64,000 bases of DNA from Siphonodentalium dalli (lineage: Eukaryota > Mollusca > Scaphopoda > Gadilida > Siphonodentaliidae). The stretch is from positions 112,305,319 to 112,369,318 of the forward strand of contig CP136066.1 of the NCBI GenBank assembly GCA_032622095.1, given 5' to 3'. Numbering within the stretch: the first letter of the stretch is position 1; each line of letters begins with the position of its first letter. The position numbers and the translations under genes are program-made. The notes below the pieces were generated by a model. It was not told the origin of the DNA. It made no database searches and saw nothing but the letters and a program-made list of their open reading frames with translations. Positions 37,760 through 49,569 of this stretch are shown in pieces.

Positions 37760-39010
37760 ACTGTCTTGTTATGTGGAATCTTAATTATTCATCAATGGCC
37801 ATTTTTGGGTGGAATCTTAATTATTTGTCAATGGCCACCCTACAATGCTGTTTATTCCATGAATATCAGACCAGAAATTCAATTATGAACATTTCACCAC
37901 TTTGGGTGGTACGGTATGGAAACCAAGTGGGTTGGGTGTTAAAATTTTTGTGTGGAATCTTAATTATTCCTAAACGGCCATCTTACAATGTTGTTTATTC
38001 CGTGAAAATTTGACCAGAAATTCGATTTTGAGCATTTCACCACTTTGAGTGGTATGGAAACCGAGTGGGTTGGGTGGTAACCTTTTTATGCGGAATCTAA
38101 ATTATTCGTCAACGGTCACCCTACAATGCCGTTTATTCCGTGAAATTTGTACAAGAAATGAGATTTTGAGCATTTCACCACTTTGGGTAGCCCAGTATGG
38201 AAGCCCACTGGGTTGGGTGGAAATACTTTTCAGTGAAATCTTAATTAGTAGTCAATGTCCACCCTATACAATGCCCTTTATTCCGTGAAATTCGGACAAG
38301 AAATGCAATTTTGAGCATTTCATCACTTGTGTAGTACGGCATGGAAACCCAGTGTGGTGGGTGGTAACATTTTTGTGTGGAATCTTAATTATTCATAAAC
38401 GGCTATCCTACAATGCCGTTTATTCCGTGAAAATTGGACAAGAAATGCGATTTTAAACATTTCGCCACTTGGGTGGTAGGTATGTAAACCCAGTGGGTTG
38501 GTGGTAATATGTTTGGGTGGAATCTTAATTATTCGTCAACGGCCACCCTACAATGCCGTTTATTCCGTGAAAATCCTACTAGAAATGTGATTTTTGAGCA
38601 TTTGACCACTTTTGTGTGGTACGGTATGGAAACCCACTGGGTTGTGCGGAAACAAATTTTTGAGTGGAATCTTAATTAGTCGTCAACGGCCATCCCACTG
38701 TGCGTTTATTTTGTGAAAATCGAACCAGAAATGCGATTTTGAGCATTTCACCACTTTTGATTGGCACGGTATGGAAATCCAGTTGGTTGGGTGGTAAACT
38801 CTTTGGTTGGAATCTTAATTATTCGTCAACGGTCACCGCCAAATGCTGTTTATTCCGTGAAAATCGGACCAGAAATTCGATTTTGGGCATTTCACTACTT
38901 TGGGTGGTACGATATGGACACCCAGTGAGTTTGGGAGGTAAAATTTTTAGGTCGAATCTTAATTATTCGTCAACGGCCACCCTAGAGTTCCGTTTATTCC
39001 ATGAAAATCT
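37760..39010. repeat. Right satellite array, monomer ~150 bp
   Basis: Eight to nine forward units with 'ggaatcttaatta' spaced about 130-155 bases. It is the same monomer as 34400-35155 and 52070-52545. The open frames in this stretch are not conserved as proteins between units. Confidence 0.85.
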
Positions 39011-39090
39011 GACAAATTGTTTGGTTTGTTTTTTTTCGAATGTCCAATAAGGAATAAGTAACTGATGTCACGTCACCGCTGCACTTTGTC

Positions 39091-40389
39091 ACATTTTCTA
39101 TATCCATCAGGCCCTCTCCTGGCATATCTAGCAGGGAGTCACATAGACAGTGCATTACATGAGTACATGGGTATACCCTGACAACCCACTAACGCGAGAT
39201 CAGGCACCGTGCCTTAGCGCCATGCGGTGCCATTGTTGACAGGTCACCTAACCGAGTACCAATGTGCTATGGTCGGGAACATGATCAAAGGATCGAGCTG
39301 GAAACGGAATAGTGTGCAACTTTAAGTTAACAAACGCTTCTCGATTAATAGACATAATTGTAACGACAAGCCCGTGGCTCTACCAGACCGACAATGTGTT
39401 CTTACTGCGTTTTCATTTTTATTTATTTTTATTTGTATCAAAATATCTAGTAAAGTCAATTCGTGATCTTGTCGGTTCCATGTGGAATTTGAAAGTTATG
39501 ACACCCCATCCCATGGGCCAAAAAGGACTTGTATACCAAATTATTATTAATCCTGACCGGAAGCTCGCTTCTTATTGAAGTGTAAGTTTACTATCTGTTC
39601 ATTCGGATATTTTTCCTCTCAGTTTGCCCCATTTAAATTAGACAAAGGATTTACTAAATAAGGCGTCACCTTTAATCCACCTGGTGTGAGATTTGAGGTT
39701 TAATTCTTGAAAAAATGTTGATCTATTCATCGAATATTTTGCCAATGAAAAAACGGCTTATCTGCCAAACGATTATTCATTCCCAACACGAAATCACACA
39801 CCTCTTTGTAGATATGCTGTAAACGATAACTGCCAGAACTTCGCTCTTTGAATTGAATCAGGCGGACACCCCCTGGGTCAAATAACGAATCTAATAGATT
39901 TATACGTTTCACATTTTATCTGAAGACATTACACAAGTTGCCAGGTGGCTTCACGGTGATTCAAAACTCATATCTCACAGACTCATTCTCGATGACACAG
40001 CTGTGCTGAGTCTACACTCGTGTCTATTACAATTATAGCAAAGTTTTTGTTTTTGATACGCCAAGTGGAAAGTTCCTATCATCTCGTGGTACAATTGTAT
40101 AACTTAAGTGGAAGACATGTTCCCGATAGCACAGTGGTCTCGAAATTCAGCCGAAATTATTGCCGACGAATACACAGACATCACTCGAGATTGGTAAAAT
40201 TTATATTTCGTTCCATCTTGGTAACCTCAACTTGCTTGCTTATACTAGGCTTCGTTCACACAGCTGAATGGCAGCTGACAATTTTTTGCAAACCATCCGG
40301 GGTTGAATTTTCCAGGTACCTCCATGTGGCTAGAGGGCATGTACGATTGGACTCCGTGCACAATCATGACGTAGCTATCGCGTTGTTTA
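39091..40389. other. Spacer between the two foldback elements
   Basis: No recognisable gene. A 129-codon frame (40020-40409) runs into the 40398 element and has no known motif. Mostly single-copy-looking sequence. Confidence 0.4.
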
Positions 40390-40456
40390 ATATGGATCGG
40401 TGTGACTAAACACCGCCCGGACCAGCCCGGACCAGCCCGGACCAGCCCGGACCCCC

Positions 40457-42530
40457 CATATGGACTATATGAGTGATTGTAAGGGCAATATAAGTGCAGG
40501 GGTGTCATGGAAACCCACTCAGGGTCGCTATTAACCCTAAAAATGCCGGCATCGGCGAAAATGTTCGCCGCGAAATGAAGCTAACAGCCCGGACCGCCCC
40601 TGCTGCGTCCAGGTGGGATTTTAGTATCCATACCTGTGCGGGGGTGTTAATGAAACCCAAATACGCACGGAGAGTGGTCAAGGTCAAACGGAAGTGCCGC
40701 TTATTAACCCCTAAACTTCCCAGATTCAGCCAGAATTAAAAAATTGCGCCCCCAATAAACAAATTCACAGCCCGGACCCCCTTAATGTCCTCGTACTTCT
40801 AATAACTCCTTACATATGTGTTGTGGAACTACCCTCGACTAGACTCAAGAAGATTCAAGGGCGAGTCGCCCACGAATGCCTGGCAATTAACCCCCAAAAT
40901 GCCGCCATCGCCGATTATGTTTACCGATAACGACGCTGACAGCCCGGACCATCCAAGTCCAGCCCGGACCCCCCATATGGACTATATGAGTGATTTTAAT
41001 GGCAATATAAGTGCAGGGGTGTCATGGAAACCCACTCAGGGTTGCTATTAACCCTCAAAATGCCGGCATCGGCGAAAATGTTCCCCGCGAAATGAAGCTA
41101 ACAGCCCGGACCGCCCCTGCTGCGTCCAGGTGGGATTTTAGTATCCATACCTGTGCGGGGGTGTTAATGAAACCCAAATACGCACGGAGAGTGGTCAAGG
41201 TCAAACGGAAGTGCCGCTTATTAACCCCTAAACTTCCCAGATTCAGCCAGAATTAAAAAATTGCGCCCCCAATAAACAAATTCACAGCCCGGACCCCCTT
41301 AATGTCCTCGTACTTCTAATAACTCCTTACATATGTGTTGTGGAACTACCCTCGACTAGACTCAAGAAGATTCAAGGGCGAGTCGCCCACGAATGCCTGG
41401 CAATTAACCCCCAAAATGCCGCCATCGCCGATTATGTTTACCCATAACGACGCTGACAGCCCGGACCATCCAAGTCCAGCCCGGACCTCCCATATGGACT
41501 ATATGAGTGATTTTAATGGCAATATAAGTGCAGGGGTGTCATGGAAACCCACTCAGGGTTGCTATTAACCCTCAAAATGCCGGCATCGGCGAAAATGTTC
41601 GCCGTGAAATGAAGCTAACAGCCCGGACCGCCCCTGCTGCGTCCAGGTATGATTTTAGTATCGATTCATGTACGAGGGTGTTAATGAAACCCAAATACGC
41701 ACGGAGAGTGGTCAAGGTCAAACGGAAGTGCCGCTTATTAACCCCTAAACTTCCCAGATTCAGCCAGAATTAAAAAATTGCGCCCCCAATAAACAAATTC
41801 ACAGCCCGGACCCCCTTAATGTCCTCGTACTTCTAATAACTCCTTACATATGTGTTGTGGAACTACCCTCGACTAGACTCAAGAAGATTCAAGGGCGAGT
41901 CGCCCACGAATGCCTGGCAATTAACCCCCAAAATGCCGCCATCGCCGATTATGTTTACCGATAACGACGCTGACAGCCCGGACCATCCAAGTCCAGCCCG
42001 GACCCCCCCCCCCATATGGACTATATGAGTGATTTTAATGGCAATATAAGTGCAGGGGTGTCATGGAAACCCACTCAGGGTTGCTATTAACCCTCAAAAT
42101 GCCGGCATCGGCGAAAATGTTCGCCGCGAAATGAAGCTAACAGCCCGGACCGCCCCTGCTGCGTCCAGGTGGGATTTTAGTATCCATACCTGTGCGGGGG
42201 TGTTATTGAAACCCAAATACGCACGGAGAGTGGTCAAGGTCAAACGGAAGTGCCGCTTATTAACCTCTAAACTTCCCAGATTCAGCCAGAATTAAAAAAT
42301 TGCGCCCCCAATAAACAAATTCACAGCCCGGACCCCCTTAATGTCCTCGTACTTCTAATAACTCCTTACATATGTGTTGTGGAACTACCCTCGACTAGAC
42401 TCAAGAAGATTCAAGGGCGAGTCGCCCACGAATGCCTGGCAATTAACCCCCAAAATGCCGCCATCGCCGATTATGTTTACCCATAACGACGCTGACAGCC
42501 CGGACCATCCAAGTCCAGCCCGGACCCCCC
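40457..42530 (+). repeat. Left arm: four 517-bp tandem units
   Basis: Units start at CATATGG at 40457, 40974, 41491 and 42013; the third is 5 bases longer because of a C run. Each unit is itself three related blocks of roughly 170 bases that share 'attaaccc(t/c)(c/a)aaa' and end in 'cagcccggacc', so it is a higher-order repeat. Units differ by few substitutions. Confidence 0.92.
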
Positions 42531-42539
42531 ATATGGACT

Positions 42540-43449
42540 TTTCGCAACTATGATGGGGAGAAATATTCACAGAATGACGGGGGACAATCTGTTTCAAATT
42601 ATTCGTCTCCATTAAACTATATTATATCTAGAAACTCGCATATTTATATGAGAATTTATAATATATCAGATCACATCAATAATTCATGTTTTGTTTTCAA
42701 TTTGGCCTTAGGTCCCTTTGGACGATTGAAAAACGAATCATTTTTGGCTTGAAACTTATGGTTTCTCACATGATAAACTATTTAGCTGTAATTCACTCAA
42801 GCTTAATACATCCACAATAATTACAACATGCAATAGCAACAATCTATGGTGTGTCTGGAAGCTGTAAAATAACTGGATCATTTTGTTATCATCTATATTA
42901 TGTCGTAGATTGTATATATATATATGACCTTACGAGTCAGTGCTATTTTTCCGTTCCATATAAAAGTAGCTGTATATCTGTGCTACCTTATTAGTATCCA
43001 TATATACATGGCTGATGCACGTATATTGTATTATAAAGATAACCATATATATATTCTATTGTACATATAGTTAGGAAGTCTTCCAATAGATGATTTTTTC
43101 GGACTCAAATCGCTTAGAAATTATCGAACAATTTAACATATTCGATAACACCATAAGCTGGTAGAATGTGTTCAATCAATTAAACTGATCAGTACAGTTT
43201 AATATTAGAGTGTATTGATCAGTTTAACGGATTGAACACATTCTACCAGCTTATGGTGGTGATCATAACATTGTAAGACTCCTCTAACCAGATAGTGTTA
43301 GTAACCGCCGGCTTTATGTATTGTCATTATATTTTTACGTAATTTTTATTTTTACGATGTTCCCTATTTTCGTTAATAAAGATTTATGTCACAGGCGGTT
43401 TCAATCAATCTATATGCATCTGTGGTTGGGTCGCTTGGTTTCCTTGCGA
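42540..43449. other. Central domain of the foldback element
   Basis: AT-rich and non-coding, ending where a diverged satellite unit begins near 43450. It holds an inverted repeat with 43-base arms at 43149-43191 and 43216-43258 around a 24-base loop, both beginning near 'accataagctggtagaatg' or its complement. An (AT) run lies near 42916. Confidence 0.75.
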
Positions 43450-45635
43450 TATTTTTTTATTCGGGCACACACTTGTAATTCTGAATGAATCTGGCAAGTT
43501 TGGGGGTTAATATCGTCACTTCTCTTTGGCCGTGACCATAGTCCGTGTGTTTGTGAGTTACCATGACACCCGTGTACAGATAGGGCTACTAATATTACCA
43601 CTAGACGCCACAGGGCGGTCCTGGCTGTTAGCTTCGTTATCGGTAAACATATTCGGCGATGGCGGCGTTAATTGCCAGGCTTTCGTGGGCTTTCTTCGTG
43701 AGTGTAGCCGAGGTTGTTCCACAACGTATATGTAAGGAGTTATTAGAAGTACGAGGACATTAAGGGGGTCCGGGCTGTGAATTTGTTTATTGGGGGCGCA
43801 ATTTTTTAATTCTGGCTGAATCTGGGAAGTTTAGGGGTTAATAAGCGGCACTTCCGTTTGACCTTGACCACTCTCCGTGCGTATTTGGGTTTCATTAACA
43901 CCCTCGTACATGAATCGATACTAAAATCATACCTGGACGCAGCAGGGGCGGTCCGGGCTGTTAGCTTCATTTCACGGCGAACATTTTCGCCGATGCCGGC
44001 ATTTTGAGGGTTAATAGCAACCCTGAGTGGGTTTCCATGACACCCCTGCACTTATATTGCCATTAAAATCACTCATATAGTCCATATGGGGGGTCCGGGC
44101 TGGACTTGGATGGTCCGGGCTGTCAGCGTCGTTATGGGTAAACATAATCGGCGATGGCGGCATTTTGGGGGTTAATTACCAGGCATTCGTGGGCGACTCG
44201 CCCTTGAATCTTCTTGAGTCTAGTCGAGGGTAGTTCCACAACACATATGTAAGGAGTTATTAGAAGTACGAGGATATTAAGGGGGTCCGGGCTGTGAATT
44301 TGTTTATTGGGGGCGCAATTTTTTAATTCTGGCTGAATCTGGGAAGTTTAGGGGTTAATAAGCGGCACTTCCGTTTGACCTTGACCACTCTCCGTGCGTA
44401 TTTGGGTTTCATTAACACCCCCGCACAGGTATGGATACTAAAATCCCACCTGGACGCAGCAGGGGCGGTCCGGGCTATTAGGTTCATTTCGCGGCGAACA
44501 TTTTCGCCGATGCCGGCATTTTGAGGGTTAATAGCAACCCTGAGTGGGTTTCCATGACACCCCTGCACTTATATTGCCATTAAAATCACTCATATAGTCC
44601 ATATGGGGGGTCCGGACTGGACTTGGATGGTCCGGGCTGTCAGCGTCGTTATCGGTAAACATAATCGGCGATGGCGGCATTTTGGGGGTTAATTGCCAGG
44701 CATTCGTGGGCGACTCGCCCTTGAATCTTCTTGAGTCTAGTCGAGGGTAGTTCCACAACACATATGTAAGGAGTTATTAGAAGTACGAGGAAATTAAGGG
44801 GGTCCGGGATGTGAATTTGTTTATTGGGGGCGCAATTTTTTAATTCTGGCTGAATCTGGGAAGTTTAGGGGTTAATAAGCGGCACTTCCGTTTGACCTTG
44901 ACCACTCTCCGTGCGTATTTGGGTTTCATTAACACCCCCGCACAGGTATGGATACTAAAATCCCACCCGGACGCAGCAGGGGCGGTCCGGGCTGTTAGCT
45001 TCATTTCGCGGCGAACATTTTCGCCGATGCCGGCATTTTTAGGGTTAATAGCAACCCTGAGTGGGTTTCCATGACACCCCTGCACTTATATTGCCATTAA
45101 AATCACTCATATAGTCCATATGGGGGGTCCGGGCTGGACTTGGATGGTCCGGGCTGTCAGCGTCGTTATGAGTAAACATAATCGGCGATGGCGGCATTTT
45201 GGGGGTTAATTGCCAGGCATTCGTGGGCGACTCGCCCTTGAATCTTCTTGAGTCTAGTCGAGGGTAGTTCCACAACACATATGTAAGGAGTTATTAGAAG
45301 TACGAGGACATTAAGGGGGTCCGGGCTGTGAATTTGTTTATTGGGGGCGCAATTTTTTAATTCTGGCTGAATCTGGGAAGTTTAGGGGTTAATAAGCGGC
45401 ACTTCCGTTTGACCTTGACCACTCTCCGTGCGTATTTGGGTTTCATTAACACCCCCACACAGGTATGGATACTAAAATCCCACCTGGACGCAGCAGGGGC
45501 GGTCCGGGCTGTTAGCTTCATTTCGCGGCGAACATTTTCGCCGATGCCGGCATTTTGAGGGTTAATAGCGACCCTGAGTGGGTTTCCATGACACCCCTGC
45601 ACTTATATTGCCCTTACAATCACTCATATAGTCCA
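43450..45635 (-). repeat. Right arm: satellite units in reverse orientation
   Basis: Unit junctions recur every 517 bases (44084, 44601, 45118, 45635). The innermost partial unit, 43450-43725, is clearly diverged (for example 'tgaatgaatctggcaagttt' against 'tggctgaatctgggaagttt'), while the outer units are nearly identical to each other and to the left arm. Confidence 0.9.
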
Positions 45636-45726
45636 TATGGGGGGTCCGGGCTGGTCCGGGCTGGTCCGGGCTTGTCCGGGCTGGTCCGGGCTGGTCCGGG
45701 CGGTGTTTAGTCACACCCATATGGAT

Positions 45727-46734
45727 GTGTTTTGTTTTTATCCCCTCGCGGGGGGGGGGTATATAAATGGAGTCCGTCCGTCCGTCCAAACTTTGGATCT
45801 CTATATCTTAGTGAACCGAAATGGGGAAAGGATATTTACATGCAACTGGTTCGTCATTCAGTTTTTGTTGAGTTATTAAACATAGTGTGGAAATGGATTT
45901 TACAGTTTTGTATGACTAAATCTTTCCGTACACCCTATACATGTCACAGCCCTCGGCCGATCCTCAAACGGCATATGGATATTCGCGGTGGCCCCTAGAT
46001 ACTCTAAATGTTTGTTTCCGAAAACATGTCGCCAGCAGCAATCTTGGATTTTACACTTAAATACATAAACACACCATGTAGCCGTTTATCGAGTAGGGAT
46101 TTTTTTTTAATTCACAGGCATGGTTAGGATCACCTCTTGTTGAGAGCTATTTAATTTGTATGATTTCCGAAGAAAAACATGGGACAGCCATCTTGGATTT
46201 TACTCTCTAGTCGTGTGACTAATTCCTACGGGCCCTTCCTCAAGATGAGCGACAGTGACAGTGACATTTTCGTTTGTCGAATTTATGGTCCTTGGAGTGT
46301 GAAATACGCCCATCCATGTATATATGTCATCTTAGATATGATGTGAATGGTTCTTTGTATATATTAGCAATGGGATGAATGCTATTATGCTATATATACA
46401 CGCAGCAGATTTGCTTAGTCATAAAAATCAAGACATTCGAATTAGGCGCCACAGAAAACTAACAAGAAAATCAGTCAGAAATGGTAACTCCCTCAATATC
46501 ATATTATTACAACAATTTTTTAAAGCCTCTAAATGCGGACTACAAATCTACTAATCGGATTAAATACACACCCGATATTTCGCATTACGACATTTAGTCT
46601 ATATTCCAACTAAGACATACTTCATCAGCAATGTTAGCTGTTATATTATATGCAATAAAATCGTCAAGAGTGGCCCAACCACTGTTCATACCTCCGTCTT
46701 GAATGTTACATACTGCAACAATGAGACATCCGCT
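45727..46734. other. Gene-free stretch with decayed repeats
   Basis: Starts with 'tatcccctcgc', a G run, 'tatataaatggag' and 'tccgtccgtccgtcc', a common mollusc repeat form, which the foldback element appears to have split. Fragments of the 1470-3120 family lie near 46040 and 46190. No gene seen. Confidence 0.45.
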
Positions 46735-47750
46735 AATACATACACAGAGTGGATCAACGGACACGAACCAAAACCGGAAGTCGTAGATTTCGAGGTGGAG
46801 AAATATCAGTCGACAAATATTTGTTGACATTTTTTGACGTGTTTTGGGAAAATAAACGCTTGGATACCATATCTGACCAACTGGAGGTGAGTGAATATTT
46901 CTTCACTAATGTTCGGACACCGACGATCAATGTAAGGCAGTTGTCAGTGTTCTATCGCGGAAAAAATGCCATTTAATCATCGCCGCGAGACGATTTCTTC
47001 CCCAAAATATTCCAGATAATCACACTTTCACATTCATCGCAGACATCTGTCGCAACAACCGATATACCAATCGAAAGGCCTGTTTTCCCCCCACAAATAC
47101 ATATTTTGAGTATTTTCACAGACTGTCTCAAATTTCAAAATTTCATATATCCGGTTAGTCCAGAAAAATATAATCATTAGTTGTAAAACATCTGTCCGCT
47201 TAGTCGTGATTTTGCTGAAGTCTGCCATCTTCAATTTCTGGTCGAAAAAGCAACTTTGCCGAAAAGATGATGGGCGTTTCATTTGACTTTTGCGTGGCCA
47301 CAATGGTTCTGGGTGTTCATAATGTTGTATATGTCTCCTGGGACAACATAACATCCAGGCGGTGTCTTATATATATAACTGAAATGTAACCTGTAACTGA
47401 AATCCAACCACGAAGTACATGTTTGGTAAACATATAACTTTTGATGTATGTCATATTGTTAACTCTGACTTGTCATCACTCTCGGAAGGCCGACATAAAA
47501 AAAATGTTAGATTTACATCCAATTTTTTTCCCAGAAAAATGCAGCGGCGTTCCGATTTTTAACCTTTATATTTGATTTCACACTCGCAACGAGTTGTGGG
47601 GTTATACATTTTTCTACTTAGAAAATTATTGTTTTCAATATTCAGCAGGACTAAAACATACTGTCGGAGGGGTGTAAAGCTATATCCGTTACTAGTCCAC
47701 TATAAGCGATATTATTTTATAATTCCAGGTGCTACATACGAGAGGATAGC

Positions 47751-48080
47751 ATGCCTGTCTTCATATGTGACCACTGTGAGGCAAAGGCTGGCGGCTTCGC
47801 TGAGGCAATCGACCATGGGATTTTACAACACCCGAATGAACGTTTGAAAATAAAATTGTTCAATTTAACAACAACAAATGTTTTCATTTCTATCACAATT
47901 TTGAAAAACCAACGTTGTTACCAGATCCACCGGGTACCGGGAGAAAATATCGCACAGACAATTAACATGAAGACTGATCCTACTCGTTCATATATATATA
48001 TATATATATACATATGTGAGGTCAAATTCACATTTAATAATGAATTGCGCTTAAGCGCTATTACCACATATCGTGCTTAA
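47751..48080 (+). pseudogene. C2H2 zinc-finger ORF, interrupted
   Basis: The frame opens just after a good acceptor (TTATAATTCCAG, exon start 47729). A strong donor GAG|GTGAGT at 46887 in the left arm may supply a 5' exon, although the frame upstream does not read through, so that exon would be untranslated. Residues 6-27 fit a C2H2 finger: C6-x2-C9-x12-H22-x4-H27. About 55 further residues look coding (mixed hydrophobic and charged). The frame then runs into a TA microsatellite and the left end of the 48018 insertion, where protein-like character is lost. The rest of the gene was not found. I read it as a broken transposon-borne gene; a genuine small host gene is the alternative. The family is not recognised. 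Confidence 0.4.
47990..48016. repeat. TA microsatellite
   Basis: About ten TA units directly at the left junction of the 48018 element. Confidence 0.8.
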
Positions 48081-48705
48081 AGGGGTACTGTACCCCAATT
48101 TCAATAAATTCCCGGTGACAATAGCGATCTAATATGAATATTATATTATAAAATAACTAATTTGAGTCGACGATGTCTACTGAAAACGTTCCGGTTAACA
48201 GGCTATCGTAAAAGTTAAATTGAATTATTTAATATAAATTCATTTATGGCTGGAGTCATAAAATGGAGAATTATGCCATTACGAGTTACCGTTCTTGAAA
48301 TCGCATATGTTGCGTGTCTTTTATCGACGGCCGTTCGCGAACATTATTGAGTTACCTGCAAAAGAAGGCCCGTTATAACCGATTCGGAAAAAAGGAGAAA
48401 GAAACAGAGTCATAAAGCGTCAAGTATTTTATAGGGAGTGAGATTGTTCGATGGAAGAGATTGAATGCATCAATCGAAGCTGTGAGCAATGAACTTCCGG
48501 TTCTTCCTGCGACCGCGTCTTCTCCGGTGAAGGTCAAAAACATGGCGCGTAGTTTGAAATCGTAATATTTTTGTTTCCAAGATCAATATTTTCTTCGCTA
48601 AATTAGGTTTATACGAAACTCATATAACACGAACACAATCTAACTTGAAAGTTATTTCAATGGGAGTAAATAAAAAAATCGCCTATCTTTGTGTACAGTA
48701 CCCCT
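48081..48705. mobile_element. TTAA-flanked MITE, AGGGGTACTGTAC ends
   Basis: TTAA at 48077-48080 and 48706-48709, with TIRs AGGGGTACTGTAC exact over 13 bases. Removing it with one TTAA restores GTGCTTAAGCAC, the palindromic word typical of its host element, which supports a real insertion. The 625 bases are non-coding. Confidence 0.8.
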
Positions 48706-48886
48706 TTAAGCACAATTATGAAATTTAAGCATAATTGTAATGATTTGCGCTTAAGTGCAATTCATTGCGATTAAGCGCTATGAAATGCTTAAGGGTAATT
48801 GTAATATACCCTTATTACCTAACTATTGACATGACCGGGTGCATCACCTAGTAACACAAGAGGATCATTTGGCTAATTTAAACTAA

Positions 48887-49335
48887 AGGTCCTCAAACCG
48901 ATCAGAAATACCCATATTATAAAGATACAACAACAACATGAACAACAACAACAACATTTATTCAAAATAAGCTTTAGTTATCAGAATCGATTAACTGCAA
49001 ACAATAATGCTGACCACTGTCTACTATGGTATCAAATTTCCCAAAAACGTGTGATTTATAAACATTTTATTCAACAAAATATGACCGTATAATTACCAAA
49101 GTATCACGAAATTTTACCGTATTACCACTTGTGTTCGAGTTATCCATCTTCATCCGCAATTTTGACCGAAACCACCCTTTTGATGGCGTGTTTCTGGGCA
49201 GCAATCAATTGAAATAACAAACTTCAATAATAGATATCTGATCACACTTGAGCTTTGATGGGTTGGTTCCTCGACTCGACTAAAACAGAAGGTAATGCTG
49301 TCGCGAGTCACCCATTTTAATAAAGAAGTTATATA
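48887..49335. mobile_element. AGGTACTC family MITE, copy 3 (diverged)
   Basis: Left end AGGTCCTCAAACCGATCAGA. It shares 'gagttatccatctt' and 'gatgggttggttcctcgact' with copies 1 and 2. The right end is too diverged to place exactly. Confidence 0.5.
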
Positions 49336-49569
49336 GGCTAGTTCCCAATCTCAACGATCCAAAGCAATGAACACAAGGAGGTGATATGTCAATATGAGTT
49401 CAGGTTTAGTTATAGATACACCTAATTATTATATACTTGCCCATGAATTATAAGGTTTTAGCAGTGAGATATAAGTGATATCCCACTATTGAGTGATATC
49501 AGCTTGAAATTTCTGATGTATTGACATTCATTGGGGGCCATAGGCAAGTAACTAAAGTATATAATAAAT

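Larger units (their letters stand above)
34335..39090. mobile_element. Foldback-like element with arms of ~150-bp satellite
   Basis: The outer ends are inverted: 'cttattccttattgga' at about 34354 has its complement 'tccaataaggaataag' at about 39041, with flanking similarity through 'gacatgacat'/'atgtcacgtc'. Inside each end is a tandem array of one monomer marked by 'ggaatcttaattattcgtc', 'ccctacaatgccgtttattc', 'catttcaccactttg' and 'tatggaaaccca'. The left array is reversed at 34400-34760, then forward to 35155; the right array (37760-39010) is forward, with eight to nine units. A possible 6-bp duplication TGCACT lies just outside each end, but this is weak. Confidence 0.6.
40398..45718. 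mobile_element. 5321-bp foldback element with opposed 517-bp satellite arms
   Basis: Exact 8-bp duplications ATATGGAT lie at 40390-40397 and 45719-45726. Both ends carry GGTGTGACTAAACACC (itself a small hairpin), then a ladder of GCCCGGACCA 10-mers (about four left, six right). The left arm is then four head-to-tail 517-bp units (40457-42530) and the right arm is four units in the opposite orientation, ending at 45635. A roughly 0.9-kb centre (42540-43450) has no coding capacity. The arms would pair over about 2.1 kb. An 8-bp TSD with array-type TIRs fits foldback elements of the P or hAT superfamilies; no transposase is present. Confidence 0.88.

Noticed and set aside
34408-39050. Several 60-116-codon frames sharing peptide pieces
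   Set aside because: They are translations of the ~150-bp satellite in whichever frame is open and are not conserved unit to unit.
40020-40409. 129-codon open frame ending inside the foldback element
   Set aside because: No recognisable motif, no splice support, and its end is set by the insertion at 40398.
40494-45602. Repeated 75-81-codon frames as a tandem gene family
   Set aside because: They follow the satellite unit in both arms, overlap each other in different frames and lack start context or splice sites; amplification of DNA explains them.
40457-45635. CRISPR-like array
   Set aside because: Units are long, contiguous and near identical, with no short repeat-spacer alternation, and the DNA is eukaryotic.
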